A stretch of DNA of 64,000 nt, from the NCBI GenBank assembly GCA_905182025.1, contig CAJJAA010000013.1:1-64000 (forward strand), given 5' to 3'. Made by a program: the position numbers and the translations under genes. Below are positions 35,135-44,834 of this stretch, piece by piece; position 1 is the first letter of the stretch, and every line of letters starts with the position of its first letter. This DNA is from an uncultured OM182 clade bacterium. Its GTDB lineage: Bacteria; Pseudomonadota; Gammaproteobacteria; Pseudomonadales; Azotimanducaceae. Under the pieces are notes generated by a model that did no database searches, was not told the origin of the DNA, and was given only the letters and a program-made list of their open reading frames with translations.

Positions 35135-36226
35135 TTGTCTTCCGAACCTGCAACCAGTCCAAATCGACCATCTGCGATGGATGATGAGGGTGTCGCAAAA
35201 GAAGTTAGCCTCTGCCCCAATTGCGGCACGAGTCTCAAGGGGCAGTTCTGTCATCAGTGCGGGCAAAACCAAAAAGGCTTCGACCGATTCTTTCTATCTC
35301 TGGTCTCTGAAGCCTTCGAAGACCTAATTTCCCATGACTCAAGAGCAATAAGAACGCTGTTCGCCCTGTTGCTGCGGCCAGGCTTTTTGACGCTGGAATA
35401 CTTCAAAGGACGCAGGGCACACTATGTTCAGCCACTAAGGCTTTACTTCATCACAAGCCTAGTCTGCTTCTTCGCCATTTCGTTGCAAAATACACTGTCT
35501 CCAAGTTTCATTAATTTCGACGGGGCACAGGAAGAGCTTGTCATTGGCAATGATTTAGACAAGCCAACAGACACGGCAACGCCAGATAGCGACAGCAATG
35601 ACCCAGCCGCAGGTGATGAACCTGCTCAAGAAAAAGCCATTGATACTTCAGCTAAGACGAGCGATTTCACATCAGAATTCAAATTCGGGTCATCGGACGA
35701 ATCGCCTGAAAAAGATCAGAATGTAAAACTCGAAGGCTTACACTTCGATCTTTTAACGGAGGAACAGAATCAGACTCTCGTTACCTTTTATCGCGCACAA
35801 CTTGAGAAAGCGACAAAATTAGCAACGGAGGACCCTGCGGAATTAGTCGATATGGCAATTGATTCAGCGCCCATCCTAGTCTTCTGTCTGCTACCAATCT
35901 TTGCCCTGCTTTTAAAACTTATCTATTTCAGAACCGGTAGGTACTACACCGAACATCTTGTGTTTGCTGTACATATTCATTGTTTTCTCTATACGATCAA
36001 TCTTATCGACCTGACCGGCTTTCTCATCGGTGGTGCCGTCGCTGAAGGACTCGATACGCTAATTAGCTTTTGGATCGTCATCTACCTTTTTCTCGGGTTA
36101 CGGAACACCTACGCCCAAGGCTGGATCAAAACGGCATTCAAGTTTCTAATTCTCACCATGTCGTACACAACCGCTTTCGTCTTCGCTGTCATATTTGCCG
36201 CGCTCGTCAATGTGACCATACTGTAG
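35135..36226 (+). CDS. DUF3667-family membrane protein with N-terminal zinc ribbon
   Basis: 363 residues. A zinc-ribbon pair of CxxC motifs (LCPNCGTSLKGQFCHQCGQN, about residues 26-45) is followed by FLSLVSEAFEDLISHDSRAI and RTLFALLLRPGFLTLEYFKG, the DUF3667 hallmark, then a helix. An acidic, low-complexity linker (about 140-210) and four to five C-terminal helices follow. Function unknown; the family is widespread in Proteobacteria. The TTG at 35135 or the ATG at 35177 could be the start. It overlaps the two-lipoprotein set only by proximity. Confidence 0.8.
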   Translation: MSSEPATSPNRPSAMDDEGVAKEVSLCPNCGTSLKGQFCHQCGQNQKGFDRFFLSLVSEAFEDLISHDSRAIRTLFALLLRPGFLTLEYFKGRRAHYVQPLRLYFITSLVCFFAISLQNTLSPSFINFDGAQEELVIGNDLDKPTDTATPDSDSNDPAAGDEPAQEKAIDTSAKTSDFTSEFKFGSSDESPEKDQNVKLEGLHFDLLTEEQNQTLVTFYRAQLEKATKLATEDPAELVDMAIDSAPILVFCLLPIFALLLKLIYFRTGRYYTEHLVFAVHIHCFLYTINLIDLTGFLIGGAVAEGLDTLISFWIVIYLFLGLRNTYAQGWIKTAFKFLILTMSYTTAFVFAVIFAALVNVTIL

Positions 36227-36229
36227 ATT

Positions 36230-36757
36230 TTGATGATGCTGACAGATCGACACAACGAGCGACTAAAAAACCTAGGCATTACTGATGTTGATATCGATGC
36301 CTGTCGACTACCCGCCTATGAAGAGGCAACAGACCTTATCAATTGTGGCAAGGATCTGTTTGGTCGGCCATTGCGCATGACTGACATCACCTTGCAAAAC
36401 TGGCAGCACATGTTCGCCTCCGCGAAGCAGAGCAACATTACCCTGCAAATTGTGTCGGCCTACCGTTCAATTGATTATCAATGTGATTTGATCCAGCGCA
36501 AGTTGGCCAGCGGTCGCTCTATTGACGATATTCTGCAGGTTAATGCGATACCCGGCTACAGTGAACACCACACCGGCCGAGCCTTGGACATAACAACACC
36601 TGGGGCTGAACCCTTAGAAGAATCGTTTGAGTTAACAGATGCTTTCGCTTGGCTCGTTGATCATGCTGCCGCGTTCAACTTCGCCATGTCTTATCCCAAA
36701 AGCAACAACCTTGGCATCGCTTATGAGCCCTGGCATTGGGCCTGTGCCAGCCGCTAA
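36230..36757 (+). CDS. VanY-type D-Ala-D-Ala carboxypeptidase
   Basis: 175 residues with the VanY zinc-peptidase signature: IVSAYRSIDYQ (substrate region), then GYSEHHTGRALDIT, where SxHxxGxAxD supplies two zinc ligands, and YEPWHW, which supplies the third (His). These enzymes trim D-Ala from peptidoglycan peptides. It lacks an obvious signal peptide, which is unusual for a cell-wall enzyme and leaves its location open. It follows the DUF3667 gene by three bases. Confidence 0.88.
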   Translation: MMMLTDRHNERLKNLGITDVDIDACRLPAYEEATDLINCGKDLFGRPLRMTDITLQNWQHMFASAKQSNITLQIVSAYRSIDYQCDLIQRKLASGRSIDDILQVNAIPGYSEHHTGRALDITTPGAEPLEESFELTDAFAWLVDHAAAFNFAMSYPKSNNLGIAYEPWHWACASR

Positions 36758-36805
36758 GCACGAAAATAAATCGTTACGAGCAGACGAGCATCAAGCAAGT
36801 TCTAA

Positions 36806-37639
36806 TCAGGAATACTTCTTCATTTTCTCGGCAAGCAAACGCTTTTGCTCTGCCGTCATTTCTACCGCAGGATTTTTTACACCGGGCCGCTTTGCGAACA
36901 CGTATTTTTCGCGAACCACCTGTCTAACACCAAAGCCTTGCTGCTTTAACTGTGGATAAAGATCATCAATCATCATCGGATTGCCGCACAAAAGCACATG
37001 ATCTGTAGCCGGACTCATCTTTAATTCAGTCATATTATTTTGCACGTAACCAAACCTAACAGTTACATTAGTGTGCGAAATGATTGACGCGTCGCCCGAT
37101 TCTATTCGGCTATAACATACTGTCAGATGAAAGTTTTTGTATTGCTCAGCGAACGCGCTTAAGAATTGACCATAGATAAACTCCTCCGCATCACGAGTGC
37201 CGTAAAAGAAATAAACGTCAACATCACCTTGTCGCAGTGAATCGCGAAGCGCATCTAACATCGGCATATAAGGTGCGATACCGACACTCGTAGCGACTAA
37301 AAATAATCGCTTAGGGAGTTTTTCAGGCAGGACCAATCGGCCAAAAGGACCGCTCACAGTTGCCTCAAAACCGGGCTCAGCATCAAACAGAAGTTTCGAG
37401 GCGCGCCCGCCATCAACGGTTGATATCACTAAGTCCAGGAACTCGCCATGCAGGCAGTCCGACTCAAAGTTGCATAGGCTATAACTTCGCTCAAACTCAC
37501 CGGCCTGATCGGTGAAGACAAATCGAAAGAATTGCCCAGGCACAAACGATACAGGCTCACCGTCAACTCGGACGAACCTGAAATCCTTCGTGGACGAACT
37601 CAATGACCTTACCCGTTCAAGACGTACTTGGATCTGCAC
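36806..37639 (-). CDS. fpr: Ferredoxin-NADP(+) reductase (FNR family)
   Basis: 277 residues: an FAD-binding beta barrel with RSYSLCNF (about 55-62) and FVPGQFFRFVF before it. An NADP-binding half follows, with VATSVGIAPYMPMLDALR and YFFYGTRDAEEFIY, and CGNPMMIDDLYPQLKQQG near the end. This is the bacterial FPR type that shuttles electrons between NADPH and ferredoxin or flavodoxin, for example to feed P450s. It is the only such reductase in the window, and could serve the CYP153 or the second P450 (inference). The C-terminal tail (EQKRLLAEKMKKYS) is basic and longer than in standard FPR. Confidence 0.88.
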   Translation of the reverse strand: MQIQVRLERVRSLSSSTKDFRFVRVDGEPVSFVPGQFFRFVFTDQAGEFERSYSLCNFESDCLHGEFLDLVISTVDGGRASKLLFDAEPGFEATVSGPFGRLVLPEKLPKRLFLVATSVGIAPYMPMLDALRDSLRQGDVDVYFFYGTRDAEEFIYGQFLSAFAEQYKNFHLTVCYSRIESGDASIISHTNVTVRFGYVQNNMTELKMSPATDHVLLCGNPMMIDDLYPQLKQQGFGVRQVVREKYVFAKRPGVKNPAVEMTAEQKRLLAEKMKKYS

Positions 37640-37876
37640 CTGCTAGCTCCATCAATTCAATGTCGTGATTATCGCACGATTTTACGCGCAGCAATGACTT
37701 GCCAATCGAACCTGCATTGCTGTCACAAAAAAGCACAACACCAAAGCCATATATCAAATAGGAATGACAGCTAAAGACATTTACGCAACACATTCTCGCT
37801 AAGGCAAAGCACCCCTATTTGTCATGATAGTATTGGCGGCAGCAATTTTCCTTACAGCACAGGCATATATATCCCG

Positions 37877-39061
37877 ATGGAAGTTAACGTCAACGGTACA
37901 AACGAACGTCGTTTCGACAAAGTCAGAACAGCATTCGAAAATCTTTGGTCAGATATCGAAGTGGGCGCCGCACTGTGTGTATATGAACATGGTGTGCCGG
38001 TCATCGACCTATGGGGTGGTTTTCACGATCAGGACATGTCGTCGCCGTGGCAAGCTAACTCCCTCGTCAATGTCTATTCCACCACCAAGGGTATGGCCGC
38101 CATTGCCATCGCGATTTTGGTTGATGAACAAAAACTCGATTATGACGCGCCCGTCGCCGACTATTGGCCTGAGTTTGCTCAGGCAGGCAAGGCTGATGTC
38201 ACTATCGCTCAACTACTTTCTCATCAAGCCGGTCTATGTGGTGTCGACACCAAGCTTGAAGTTGAGGACCTATACGATTGGGAAAAAATGATCCGACTAC
38301 TCGAGCAACAAACGCCAATGTGGCCACTGGGAACCGGTGCAGGCTACCACGCAGTCACCTGGGGATATTTACCCGGCGAGCTAGTCCGCCGGGTCACCGG
38401 CATGACACTCGGTGAGTTTTTTAACCAAAGAGTCGCCGTGCCGCTTCAAGCTGATTGCTATATTGGACTACCGGAATCCGAGTTTGCGCGCTGCGCTAGC
38501 CTAATCGGACCAAACCGGGCTCGCAAAACATCTGTTGATCCTGGCCGGTCAGCCGCAGATAACCCAATCGAGCCAATTCAGAAGCCTAAGATGTCGGCGC
38601 TGTATGCTGCGTCCCTTTTAAACCCAAGCATTAGCCCTTTCAAACACGCCTGCAGTGATGTTTGGCGCAAGGCAGAAATTGCCGCTTCAAATGGCCACGC
38701 GAGCGCTCGAGGTATCTCAAAGATCTACGCTGCAATGGCTTTAGGAGGCGAACTTGATGGCACGAAAATTTTGTCACGGGCAACACTCGATAAAGCGAAT
38801 GAGATTGAAGTCGAAGGTATTGAAGATAAAGTACTTGGTGGCAAGATCCGCCGCGCCCGCGGTTTTATCCTGAACACGGATCACGCCTACGGCCCCAACC
38901 TCAAAGCCTTTGGACATGCCGGTGCCGGTGGCTCACTGGGATTTGCTGACCCCGTAACGGGTATTGGGTTCGCCTATCTGATGAACCAGATGCAGTCAGA
39001 TAACAGTCAATTACCAAGATCACAAAGACTCGTCAATGCACTCTATGATTGCCTGACATAG
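37877..39061 (+). CDS. Serine hydrolase, beta-lactamase / EstB-type esterase family
   Basis: 394 residues of the class C beta-lactamase-like family. The SxxK motif is VYSTTKGMA (Ser about residue 71), and the Y-x-x motif lies within AGYHAVTWGYLPGELV. The C-terminal HAGAGGSLGFADPV takes the place of the lactamase KTG. Many such proteins are esterases (EstB-like) rather than antibiotic-resistance enzymes. No signal peptide is evident, so it is probably cytoplasmic, which argues further against a lactamase role. Confidence 0.85.
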   Translation: MEVNVNGTNERRFDKVRTAFENLWSDIEVGAALCVYEHGVPVIDLWGGFHDQDMSSPWQANSLVNVYSTTKGMAAIAIAILVDEQKLDYDAPVADYWPEFAQAGKADVTIAQLLSHQAGLCGVDTKLEVEDLYDWEKMIRLLEQQTPMWPLGTGAGYHAVTWGYLPGELVRRVTGMTLGEFFNQRVAVPLQADCYIGLPESEFARCASLIGPNRARKTSVDPGRSAADNPIEPIQKPKMSALYAASLLNPSISPFKHACSDVWRKAEIAASNGHASARGISKIYAAMALGGELDGTKILSRATLDKANEIEVEGIEDKVLGGKIRRARGFILNTDHAYGPNLKAFGHAGAGGSLGFADPVTGIGFAYLMNQMQSDNSQLPRSQRLVNALYDCLT

Positions 39062-39209
39062 GGCAACCTTAATATTAGAAACCCGCCCCACTTTTTGCAT
39101 TTATGTGACAAAATTATTGAACTAAACCCCACATTCGAACAATTAGGTAAATTTCGAAGGCTTAACACCGCAATTTCTACCTATACCATCAATACCCACA
39201 AAGCTTATC

Positions 39210-39256
39210 CAATTATTAGGTTATTTTTTACCACTATTCATCAATAATTGCGCAAT
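39210..39256. promoter_or_regulatory. Inverted repeat CAATTATT / AATAATTG and adjoining ATTGCGCAAT palindrome
   Basis: CAATTATT (39210-39217) and AATAATTG (39243-39250) are exact inverted copies across 25 bp. The second arm runs into the perfect palindrome ATTGCGCAAT (39247-39256). AT-rich context upstream of the operon suggests a promoter/operator region. Confidence 0.35.
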
Positions 39257-39485
39257 AACTATAAGGTAGATGCCACCGCCTACAGAATCAGGTGTTTATT
39301 TGGCTAAATGAACCATAGGTTGTGAACACCTACCGACATCTGCCATAAAGTTAGCGAGCACTCACTACCAACCTAAGGTTTGTAAGGTCGCGGCCTCGCA
39401 ATCCGTGGCGGAAGATGAGCTTCAAAAAAATTTCGACTATTCGACTACTTATTAGGTTGAATCGACTTTTCCCAACTGCGCATTT

Positions 39486-39521
39486 GTGGCACCATTCGAC
39501 CCTGTTTCTCGGGGTCGCCAC
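39486..39521 (+). promoter_or_regulatory. Possible RNA stem-loop in the transporter leader
   Basis: GTGGC (39486-39490) with GACCC (39498-39502) pair with GGGTC (39512-39516) and GCCAC (39517-39521), giving a 10-bp stem with a 7-base bulge and a 9-base loop. It lies 110 bp before the first transporter start codon. A regulatory role is conjecture. Confidence 0.3.
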
Positions 39522-39630
39522 ACCATTGGCGACTTTTCGTTTATGCGGATCAAAAATCTGCATCAGCTACTTTCGCTGGGGCTACCAGTATTCAGGGCCG
39601 ACATCAAACGGCCGGAAAACAAGATTAAGC

Positions 39631-40653
39631 ATGCGCGATTATTTTATTCGAAGACTACTCCTTATCCCGCCGACGCTATTGGGCGTCACCATTATTGTGT
39701 TTGCAATTACTCGCTTAGTACCCGGCGGCCCGCTTGAACGGGCCATCATGGAATCTCAGCAGTTTGATGCGGCCTCTGCCCAGTCCTCTCAGATGGCCGG
39801 CAACGGCATGGCGCTGTCTGAGGCGCAACTCAATAAACTCAAAGAGTACTATGGTTTTGACAAGCCTATTCTGCAGAGCTATGTCGATTGGGTAACCAAA
39901 GTGGTCCGCGGGGATTTAGGCGCATCTTATCGATACAATGAACCCGTCTGGGATGTCATACAAAGTCGTTTTCCGGTCTCTCTTTACTATGGCCTAGTGA
40001 CGCTGATCATTACCTATAGTGTCTGCATTCCATTGGGAATCCTCAAAGCAATTCGGCATAAAACCGCCGTCGACAATATAACATCCATCTTCATATTCAT
40101 CGGTTACGCGATACCGGGGTATGTACTTGGCGCGCTGTTATTACTCTATTTCTCGGTCCGACTGGAATGGTTCCCGATGGGCGGTTTTGTCAGTATTCGC
40201 TTCGATGACATGTCGATGTGGGGCAAAACGACTGACCTGATCAATCACTCTGTTCTACCGCTCATTTGTTATCTCGTCGGTAGCTTCGCGTTTACTACCT
40301 TGCTGCTGAAAAACCATCTCATGGACAATCTTGCCTCGGACTATATTCGAACGGCCATTGCCAAAGGCGTGTCCTTCAAAAAGTCTGTGACTAAACATGC
40401 GATGAGAAACTCATTGATTCCAATTGCGACAACCTTTGGTCAAAACGTTACGCTGCTGGTTTCTGGCTCCTTCTTGATCGAAACGGTCTTCGATATCAAC
40501 GGTTTTGGTTTACTTGCTCTAAACGCAATTCTCGATCGAGATTATCCTGTCGTGATGGGCGTCGTTTTACTCTCAAGTGTTCTGTTACTCATTGGAAATA
40601 TTATCTCCGACATTCTGGTTGCTCTTGTCGACCCGCGGGTTAGATTCCAGTAA
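39631..40653 (+). CDS. yejB: Peptide ABC transporter permease, YejB-like
   Basis: 340 residues with about six helices. The start MRDYFIRRLLLIPPTLLG and the ITRLVPGGPLERAI block match YejB. The permease EAA loop reads AIAKGVSFKKSVTKHAMRNS (about 245-264), and the C-terminus ends VDPRVRFQ as in YejB. With YejE it forms the channel of an importer for peptides such as microcin C in E. coli. The ATG at 39631 is the first with family homology. It overlaps yejE by one base (TAATG). Confidence 0.9.
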   Translation: MRDYFIRRLLLIPPTLLGVTIIVFAITRLVPGGPLERAIMESQQFDAASAQSSQMAGNGMALSEAQLNKLKEYYGFDKPILQSYVDWVTKVVRGDLGASYRYNEPVWDVIQSRFPVSLYYGLVTLIITYSVCIPLGILKAIRHKTAVDNITSIFIFIGYAIPGYVLGALLLLYFSVRLEWFPMGGFVSIRFDDMSMWGKTTDLINHSVLPLICYLVGSFAFTTLLLKNHLMDNLASDYIRTAIAKGVSFKKSVTKHAMRNSLIPIATTFGQNVTLLVSGSFLIETVFDINGFGLLALNAILDRDYPVVMGVVLLSSVLLLIGNIISDILVALVDPRVRFQ

Positions 40654-41735
40654 TGCTTAATTTGAACCCGCAAACACTCAAAAAAATCAGACGCTTTAAA
40701 GAAATTAAACGAGGCTACTTTAGCTTTCTTGCACTCGTCGCTCTATTGCTGCTCGTATTGATCGCTGAACTCTGGGTCAATAGCCGCGCTCTGGTTGTAA
40801 GTTATGAAGATAACCTCTACTTCCCCACTTACGGCGACTATCATCCAGGCACCGATTTTGGTTTTGACTACGACTATGAAGTCAGTTACCGCGACCTGCA
40901 GGCTCGCTTCGAAGCAGACGCCCTGACCGACAGCGAAGCGAACAACTGGGTCATTATGCCGCTGGTTCCTTACAATGCGTTTGAGAACCATTCCTCAATT
41001 GGCATCTACAAGCCTGAGCCACCGAGTCTCGAAAACAAACATTACTTAGGCACCGATACAACGAGTCGAGACATACTCGCAAGGTTGGTATATGGCACCC
41101 GTATTGCTCTACTGTTCGCCGTTGCCTATATGGTTGCCGTGTATTTTATTGGTATAGCCATTGGTTGTGCGATGGGTTATTTCGGCGGTGCGTTCGACCT
41201 ACTTTTCCAGCGCTTAATCGAAATCTGGTCAAACATCCCATTCCTGTACATGGTTATCATTGTTTTCTCAGTCATCCCGTCGACGTTCAGTATCCCGACC
41301 CGAATTGCGATTCTGCTAATCGTCATGGTGCTATTCTCGTGGACCGGCATGACCTACTACATGAGAACAGAGACGTATAAGGAAAAGTCTCGAGATTACA
41401 CAGCAGCCGCCAAAGTCATTGGCGCATCAAATTCTAGAATTATTTTTCGACACATATTACCCAACGTCATCTCAACACTGGTGACATTTATGCCCTTCAC
41501 TATCGTCTCGGCCATTACGTCGATCACAGCTCTCGATTTTCTTGGTTTTGGGCTGCCTGCACCAACGCCTAGTTTAGGTGAGTTACTGAAGCAAGGCACC
41601 GCAAACCTTAGAACAGCTGAATGGATCGTAACGTCAGCTTTTCTCACCTTGGTTCTATTGTTAACCCTCGTTACCTTTGTCGGGGAAGCGGTCAGGGAAT
41701 CGTTCGACCCTAAGAAACATACCGTCTACAAATAG
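40653..41735 (+). CDS. yejE: Peptide ABC transporter permease, YejE-like
   Basis: 360 residues. After the first helix comes the long periplasmic insert characteristic of YejE (from VVSYEDNLYFPTYGDYHPGT to LVPYNAFENHSS, about residues 50-112), then LGTDTTSRDILARLVYGTRI, five helices, and the EAA loop YTAAAKVIGASNSRIIFRHI. FLGFGLPAPTPSLGELL near the end is family-typical. It pairs with YejB. The stop is 11 bp before the solute-binding protein gene, so the order is B-E-A rather than the A-B-E of E. coli. Confidence 0.92.
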   Translation: MLNLNPQTLKKIRRFKEIKRGYFSFLALVALLLLVLIAELWVNSRALVVSYEDNLYFPTYGDYHPGTDFGFDYDYEVSYRDLQARFEADALTDSEANNWVIMPLVPYNAFENHSSIGIYKPEPPSLENKHYLGTDTTSRDILARLVYGTRIALLFAVAYMVAVYFIGIAIGCAMGYFGGAFDLLFQRLIEIWSNIPFLYMVIIVFSVIPSTFSIPTRIAILLIVMVLFSWTGMTYYMRTETYKEKSRDYTAAAKVIGASNSRIIFRHILPNVISTLVTFMPFTIVSAITSITALDFLGFGLPAPTPSLGELLKQGTANLRTAEWIVTSAFLTLVLLLTLVTFVGEAVRESFDPKKHTVYK

Positions 41736-41746
41736 GTATTCGTCCA

Positions 41747-43744
41747 ATGAACACTATGGAAACGAAAAACAATATTATGACAATATCGAAATCGAAACGC
41801 AGCGTTAACCTATTCATGTTATTAGGTTTAATCGTAGCTTTTATTACTGGCTGTGGCGGCTCGAACGAAGCAGACAAAATAACGGCACCGGCGATTGATA
41901 ACACACAGGAAGTGAAAGATTATTACGCATCAAAACCGGAATTTTTCCAATTCAAAACACTCGCTGATGTACCCGTCAATCTTGAGTGGCAGAACGGTAT
42001 GCATCTACCCGAAATTGGCTCAAACCAAGCGAAAAAAGGTGGCACACAGTACAGTTCATTGAACGACTTTCCAAGAACCCTAAGAATAGTTGGGCCTGAC
42101 TCGAACGGCTCATTCCGTCCTTATATTCTTGACTATACGATGCCGGGACTGGCTGATCGTCACCCTGACAAGTTCGATTTCTACCCAGGTCTTGCAGACA
42201 GCTGGGCGGTCGACAAAGAAAATAAAACGGTTTTTGTTAAGCTCGACCCTGACGCGCGCTGGTCCGACGGCGTGAAGATAACTGCAGACGACTACCTGTT
42301 TATGTTCTTCTTCTATCAGTCTTCATACATCGTTGCGCCCTGGTACAACAACTATGCTTCGACACAGTTTACCAATGTGACCAAGTATGATGACTATACA
42401 ATTTCAGTATCTATCCCTGAAGCCAAACCTGACATGGACTATCGTGTTTTGTCCATCAGACCCATTCCCCATCATTTCTATAAAGAGTTGGGTGACGACT
42501 TCGTGGAACGCTATCAGTGGAGATTCCAACCCACAACGGGTCCTTATGTTATTAAGCAGAAAGATATAAACAAAGGCGTCTCTATCGCTTTGACGCACAT
42601 AGATGACTGGTGGGCAAAGGACAAGAAGTTCTGGAAGAACCGCTACAATATGGACAAAATTCATCTATCGGTGATCCGCGACACGCCTAAGGTTTTCGAA
42701 TCCTTCAAACGCGGTGACCTCGATCAATTTGGGCTTAACCTTGCAGAATACTGGTACGACAAACTACCTGACACCGACAAGGATGTGGCAAATGGCTACA
42801 TTCATAAGTCAAAATTCTTCAATCAGGCACCCAGACCTACCTACGGCCTTTGGATAAATACTGCGCGAAACCATCTCAACAATGTTGATGTACGCATTGG
42901 CATTCACCACGCGAGTAATTGGGGAACGGTCATCGAGAAGTTTTTCCGAGGCGACTATGACCGCATGCAGACTTCATCGGATGGCTATGGTGAATTCTCG
43001 CACCCGACCTTGAAGAGTCGTCTTTTTAATATTGATAAGGCGCAGAAGAGTTTTGCCAAAGCCGGCTTCAAGAAGCGCGGACCGGATGGCATTTTGGTCA
43101 ACGAAAACGGAGAGCGACTGTCGTTTACGCTCTCCACTGGCTACGAGAGTATGAAAGACGTGCTCACTATCTTAAAGGAAGAAGCTGCCAAGGCTGGATT
43201 GGACTTCCGGATTGAAGTCCTCGACGGCACCGCTGGCTGGAAAAAAGTTCAAGAGAAACAGCATGACATTCACTTCTCGGCTTTCGCGGTTTCACTAGAA
43301 ATGTATCCGCGTTTTTGGGAAACCTACCATTCAGACAACGCCTATGACCAAGCATTCCTTGAGGATGGCACGGTCAATCCAGAACGTAGTCTGAAGACGC
43401 AAACAAACAACCTTGAGACCCTCGCACTGCTCGACATGGACAAAATGATTGACGCCTATCGTGCTTCAGATGACAAAGATGAAATGAAACAGTTGGCGTA
43501 TGATATGACGGAGTTACATCATGACTACGCGTCTTTTGTGCCGGCATTTTTTCAACCTTTTTATCGCATTGGTCACTGGCGCTGGGTTCGTTATCCTGAT
43601 GGGTTTAATCAGAAGCATTCTCGCTCCGCAGGAGAGTTTTACGTACATTGGATTGACGAAGACATTAGAGAACAGACCCTTAAAGCAAGGAAGTCAGGCG
43701 AGCCATTCGGCGCCGAAATCAATGTCTACGATCAGTTTCGTTAA
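41747..43744 (+). CDS. yejA: Extracellular solute-binding lipoprotein, YejA/OppA family (SBP_bac_5)
   Basis: 665 residues with a lipoprotein leader (LIVAFITGCGGS, Cys about residue 36). The family-5 binding-protein fold follows: WSDGVKITADDYLFMFFFYQ (about 170-190), TGPYVIKQKDINKG, and the C-terminal YHSDNAYDQAFL. It delivers peptides or other oligomers to the YejB/YejE channel. Being lipid-anchored is common when the protein serves as a tethered receptor. It is followed by the ATPase genes at 22 bp. Confidence 0.88.
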   Translation: MNTMETKNNIMTISKSKRSVNLFMLLGLIVAFITGCGGSNEADKITAPAIDNTQEVKDYYASKPEFFQFKTLADVPVNLEWQNGMHLPEIGSNQAKKGGTQYSSLNDFPRTLRIVGPDSNGSFRPYILDYTMPGLADRHPDKFDFYPGLADSWAVDKENKTVFVKLDPDARWSDGVKITADDYLFMFFFYQSSYIVAPWYNNYASTQFTNVTKYDDYTISVSIPEAKPDMDYRVLSIRPIPHHFYKELGDDFVERYQWRFQPTTGPYVIKQKDINKGVSIALTHIDDWWAKDKKFWKNRYNMDKIHLSVIRDTPKVFESFKRGDLDQFGLNLAEYWYDKLPDTDKDVANGYIHKSKFFNQAPRPTYGLWINTARNHLNNVDVRIGIHHASNWGTVIEKFFRGDYDRMQTSSDGYGEFSHPTLKSRLFNIDKAQKSFAKAGFKKRGPDGILVNENGERLSFTLSTGYESMKDVLTILKEEAAKAGLDFRIEVLDGTAGWKKVQEKQHDIHFSAFAVSLEMYPRFWETYHSDNAYDQAFLEDGTVNPERSLKTQTNNLETLALLDMDKMIDAYRASDDKDEMKQLAYDMTELHHDYASFVPAFFQPFYRIGHWRWVRYPDGFNQKHSRSAGEFYVHWIDEDIREQTLKARKSGEPFGAEINVYDQFR

Positions 43745-43765
43745 GGTGGCCTAGAGCATTTAGAT

Positions 43766-44743
43766 ATGAGTGAAACAATACTCGAACTTAATAATTTGGT
43801 CACTGAGTTTGATACTGACGAGGGGCGAGTGCGCGCCTTGGACAACATCAACTTTAGCGCAAGTGCTGGCGAAACCCTGGGTATCGTTGGCGAATCAGGT
43901 TGCGGCAAAAGTGTCACTGCTTTGTCAATCATGCGCCTGCTGCCACAACCCATGGGCCAGATAGTTTCTGGCAGCATTAACTTTCAGGGCAGAGATCTAA
44001 CGCAACTGCCTTTGACTGAAATGCAAAAGATCCGTGGCGCCCAGATTGGCATGGTTTTTCAGGAGCCCATGACGGCACTCAATCCGGTTCATACCATTGG
44101 AAAACAGCTCACGGAAGTACTCTTGCTGCACAAAGATATTTCAGCTCAAGAGTCGATTAGGCAATCAGTCGATATATTGGACAGAGTGGGTATTCCTTCG
44201 CCTGACATACGCATGACAGAGTACCCGCATCAACTCTCGGGCGGCATGCGACAGCGCGTTGTTATCGCCATGGCACTCGCCTGCAAACCGGCTCTATTGA
44301 TTGCTGACGAACCGACGACCGCACTCGACGTCACCATCCAGGCGCAAATTCTTGAGCTAATCAAGGACCTGCAGGCTGAAATGGGCATGACCGTATTATT
44401 GATCACCCACGATCTTGGCGTGATCGCAGAAACCTGTGACGATGTCGTTGTTATGTATGCAGGCAAAGTTGCCGAAAAAGGTACTGTATTTGATTTGTTT
44501 GATCGGCCTAAGCATCCGTACACACAGGGACTGCTTGCATCTATTCCAACCCTTGAGACAGTGCCCAAGTCAAAGCTAAGCATTATCGAAGGCATGGTGC
44601 CGGGTTTATTGGATTTGCCAGAGGGTTGTCGCTTCCAAAACCGATGTCCGCACCAAAAAGACGAATGCCTTGCCGCAGCACCTGAGATGCAGATCGCAGA
44701 GCCAGGCCATGAAGTCAGCTGTGTTAGATGGAAAGCGTTGTGA
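43766..44743 (+). CDS. Peptide ABC transporter ATP-binding protein, DppD/OppD type
   Basis: 325 residues: Walker [11 protein letters not shown] (about 38-47), Q loop in [12 protein letters not shown], signature LSGGMRQRV, Walker [13 protein letters not shown], and the oligopeptide C-terminal domain with the [14 protein letters not shown] cysteine cluster (about 291-304), which may bind a cluster as in OppD. In E. coli the YejF subunit is one fused two-domain protein; here it is split into this subunit and the next. An ORF overlaps its 3' end in another frame. Confidence 0.95.
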   Translation: MSETILELNNLVTEFDTDEGRVRALDNINFSASAGETLGIVGESGCGKSVTALSIMRLLPQPMGQIVSGSINFQGRDLTQLPLTEMQKIRGAQIGMVFQEPMTALNPVHTIGKQLTEVLLLHKDISAQESIRQSVDILDRVGIPSPDIRMTEYPHQLSGGMRQRVVIAMALACKPALLIADEPTTALDVTIQAQILELIKDLQAEMGMTVLLITHDLGVIAETCDDVVVMYAGKVAEKGTVFDLFDRPKHPYTQGLLASIPTLETVPKSKLSIIEGMVPGLLDLPEGCRFQNRCPHQKDECLAAAPEMQIAEPGHEVSCVRWKAL

Positions 44744-44834
44744 TGACAATGCACATCATCCTTTTGATCCTCAGCTACAAGCCACAATAGACGCAATGGA
44801 TAGTGCGTTGGTGAGTATTATTAATGGACAGTAA
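44721..44834 (+). CDS. Possible 37-codon ORF linking the two ATPase genes
   Basis: Beginning with GTG at 44721 in a frame different from the upstream gene, this runs 37 codons (to INGQ-stop) and ends exactly one base before the ATG of the next ATPase. It contains [20 protein letters not shown]. It could be a small coupling ORF, or the C-terminal tail of the upstream ATPase if a frameshift separates them. There is no clear ribosome site. Confidence 0.3.
   Translation: MLDGKRCDDNAHHPFDPQLQATIDAMDSALVSIINGQ

Larger units (their letters stand above)
39062..39630. other. 569-bp leader region of the peptide-transporter operon
   Basis: Long AT-rich non-coding region. It contains an 8-bp inverted repeat, a perfect 10-bp palindrome and, nearer the operon, a bulged 10-bp stem. 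I see no gene: the frame open from 39415 has no ribosome site and no family resemblance before 39631. Confidence 0.5.

Noticed and set aside
39415..39630. Upstream extension of the YejB frame
   Set aside because: The permease family begins at 39631; the earlier part has no homology and contains the structured leader.
44230..44796. Long minus-strand frame over the DppD-type ATPase gene
   Set aside because: It is antisense to an unmistakable ABC ATPase with complete Walker motifs and shows no family resemblance.
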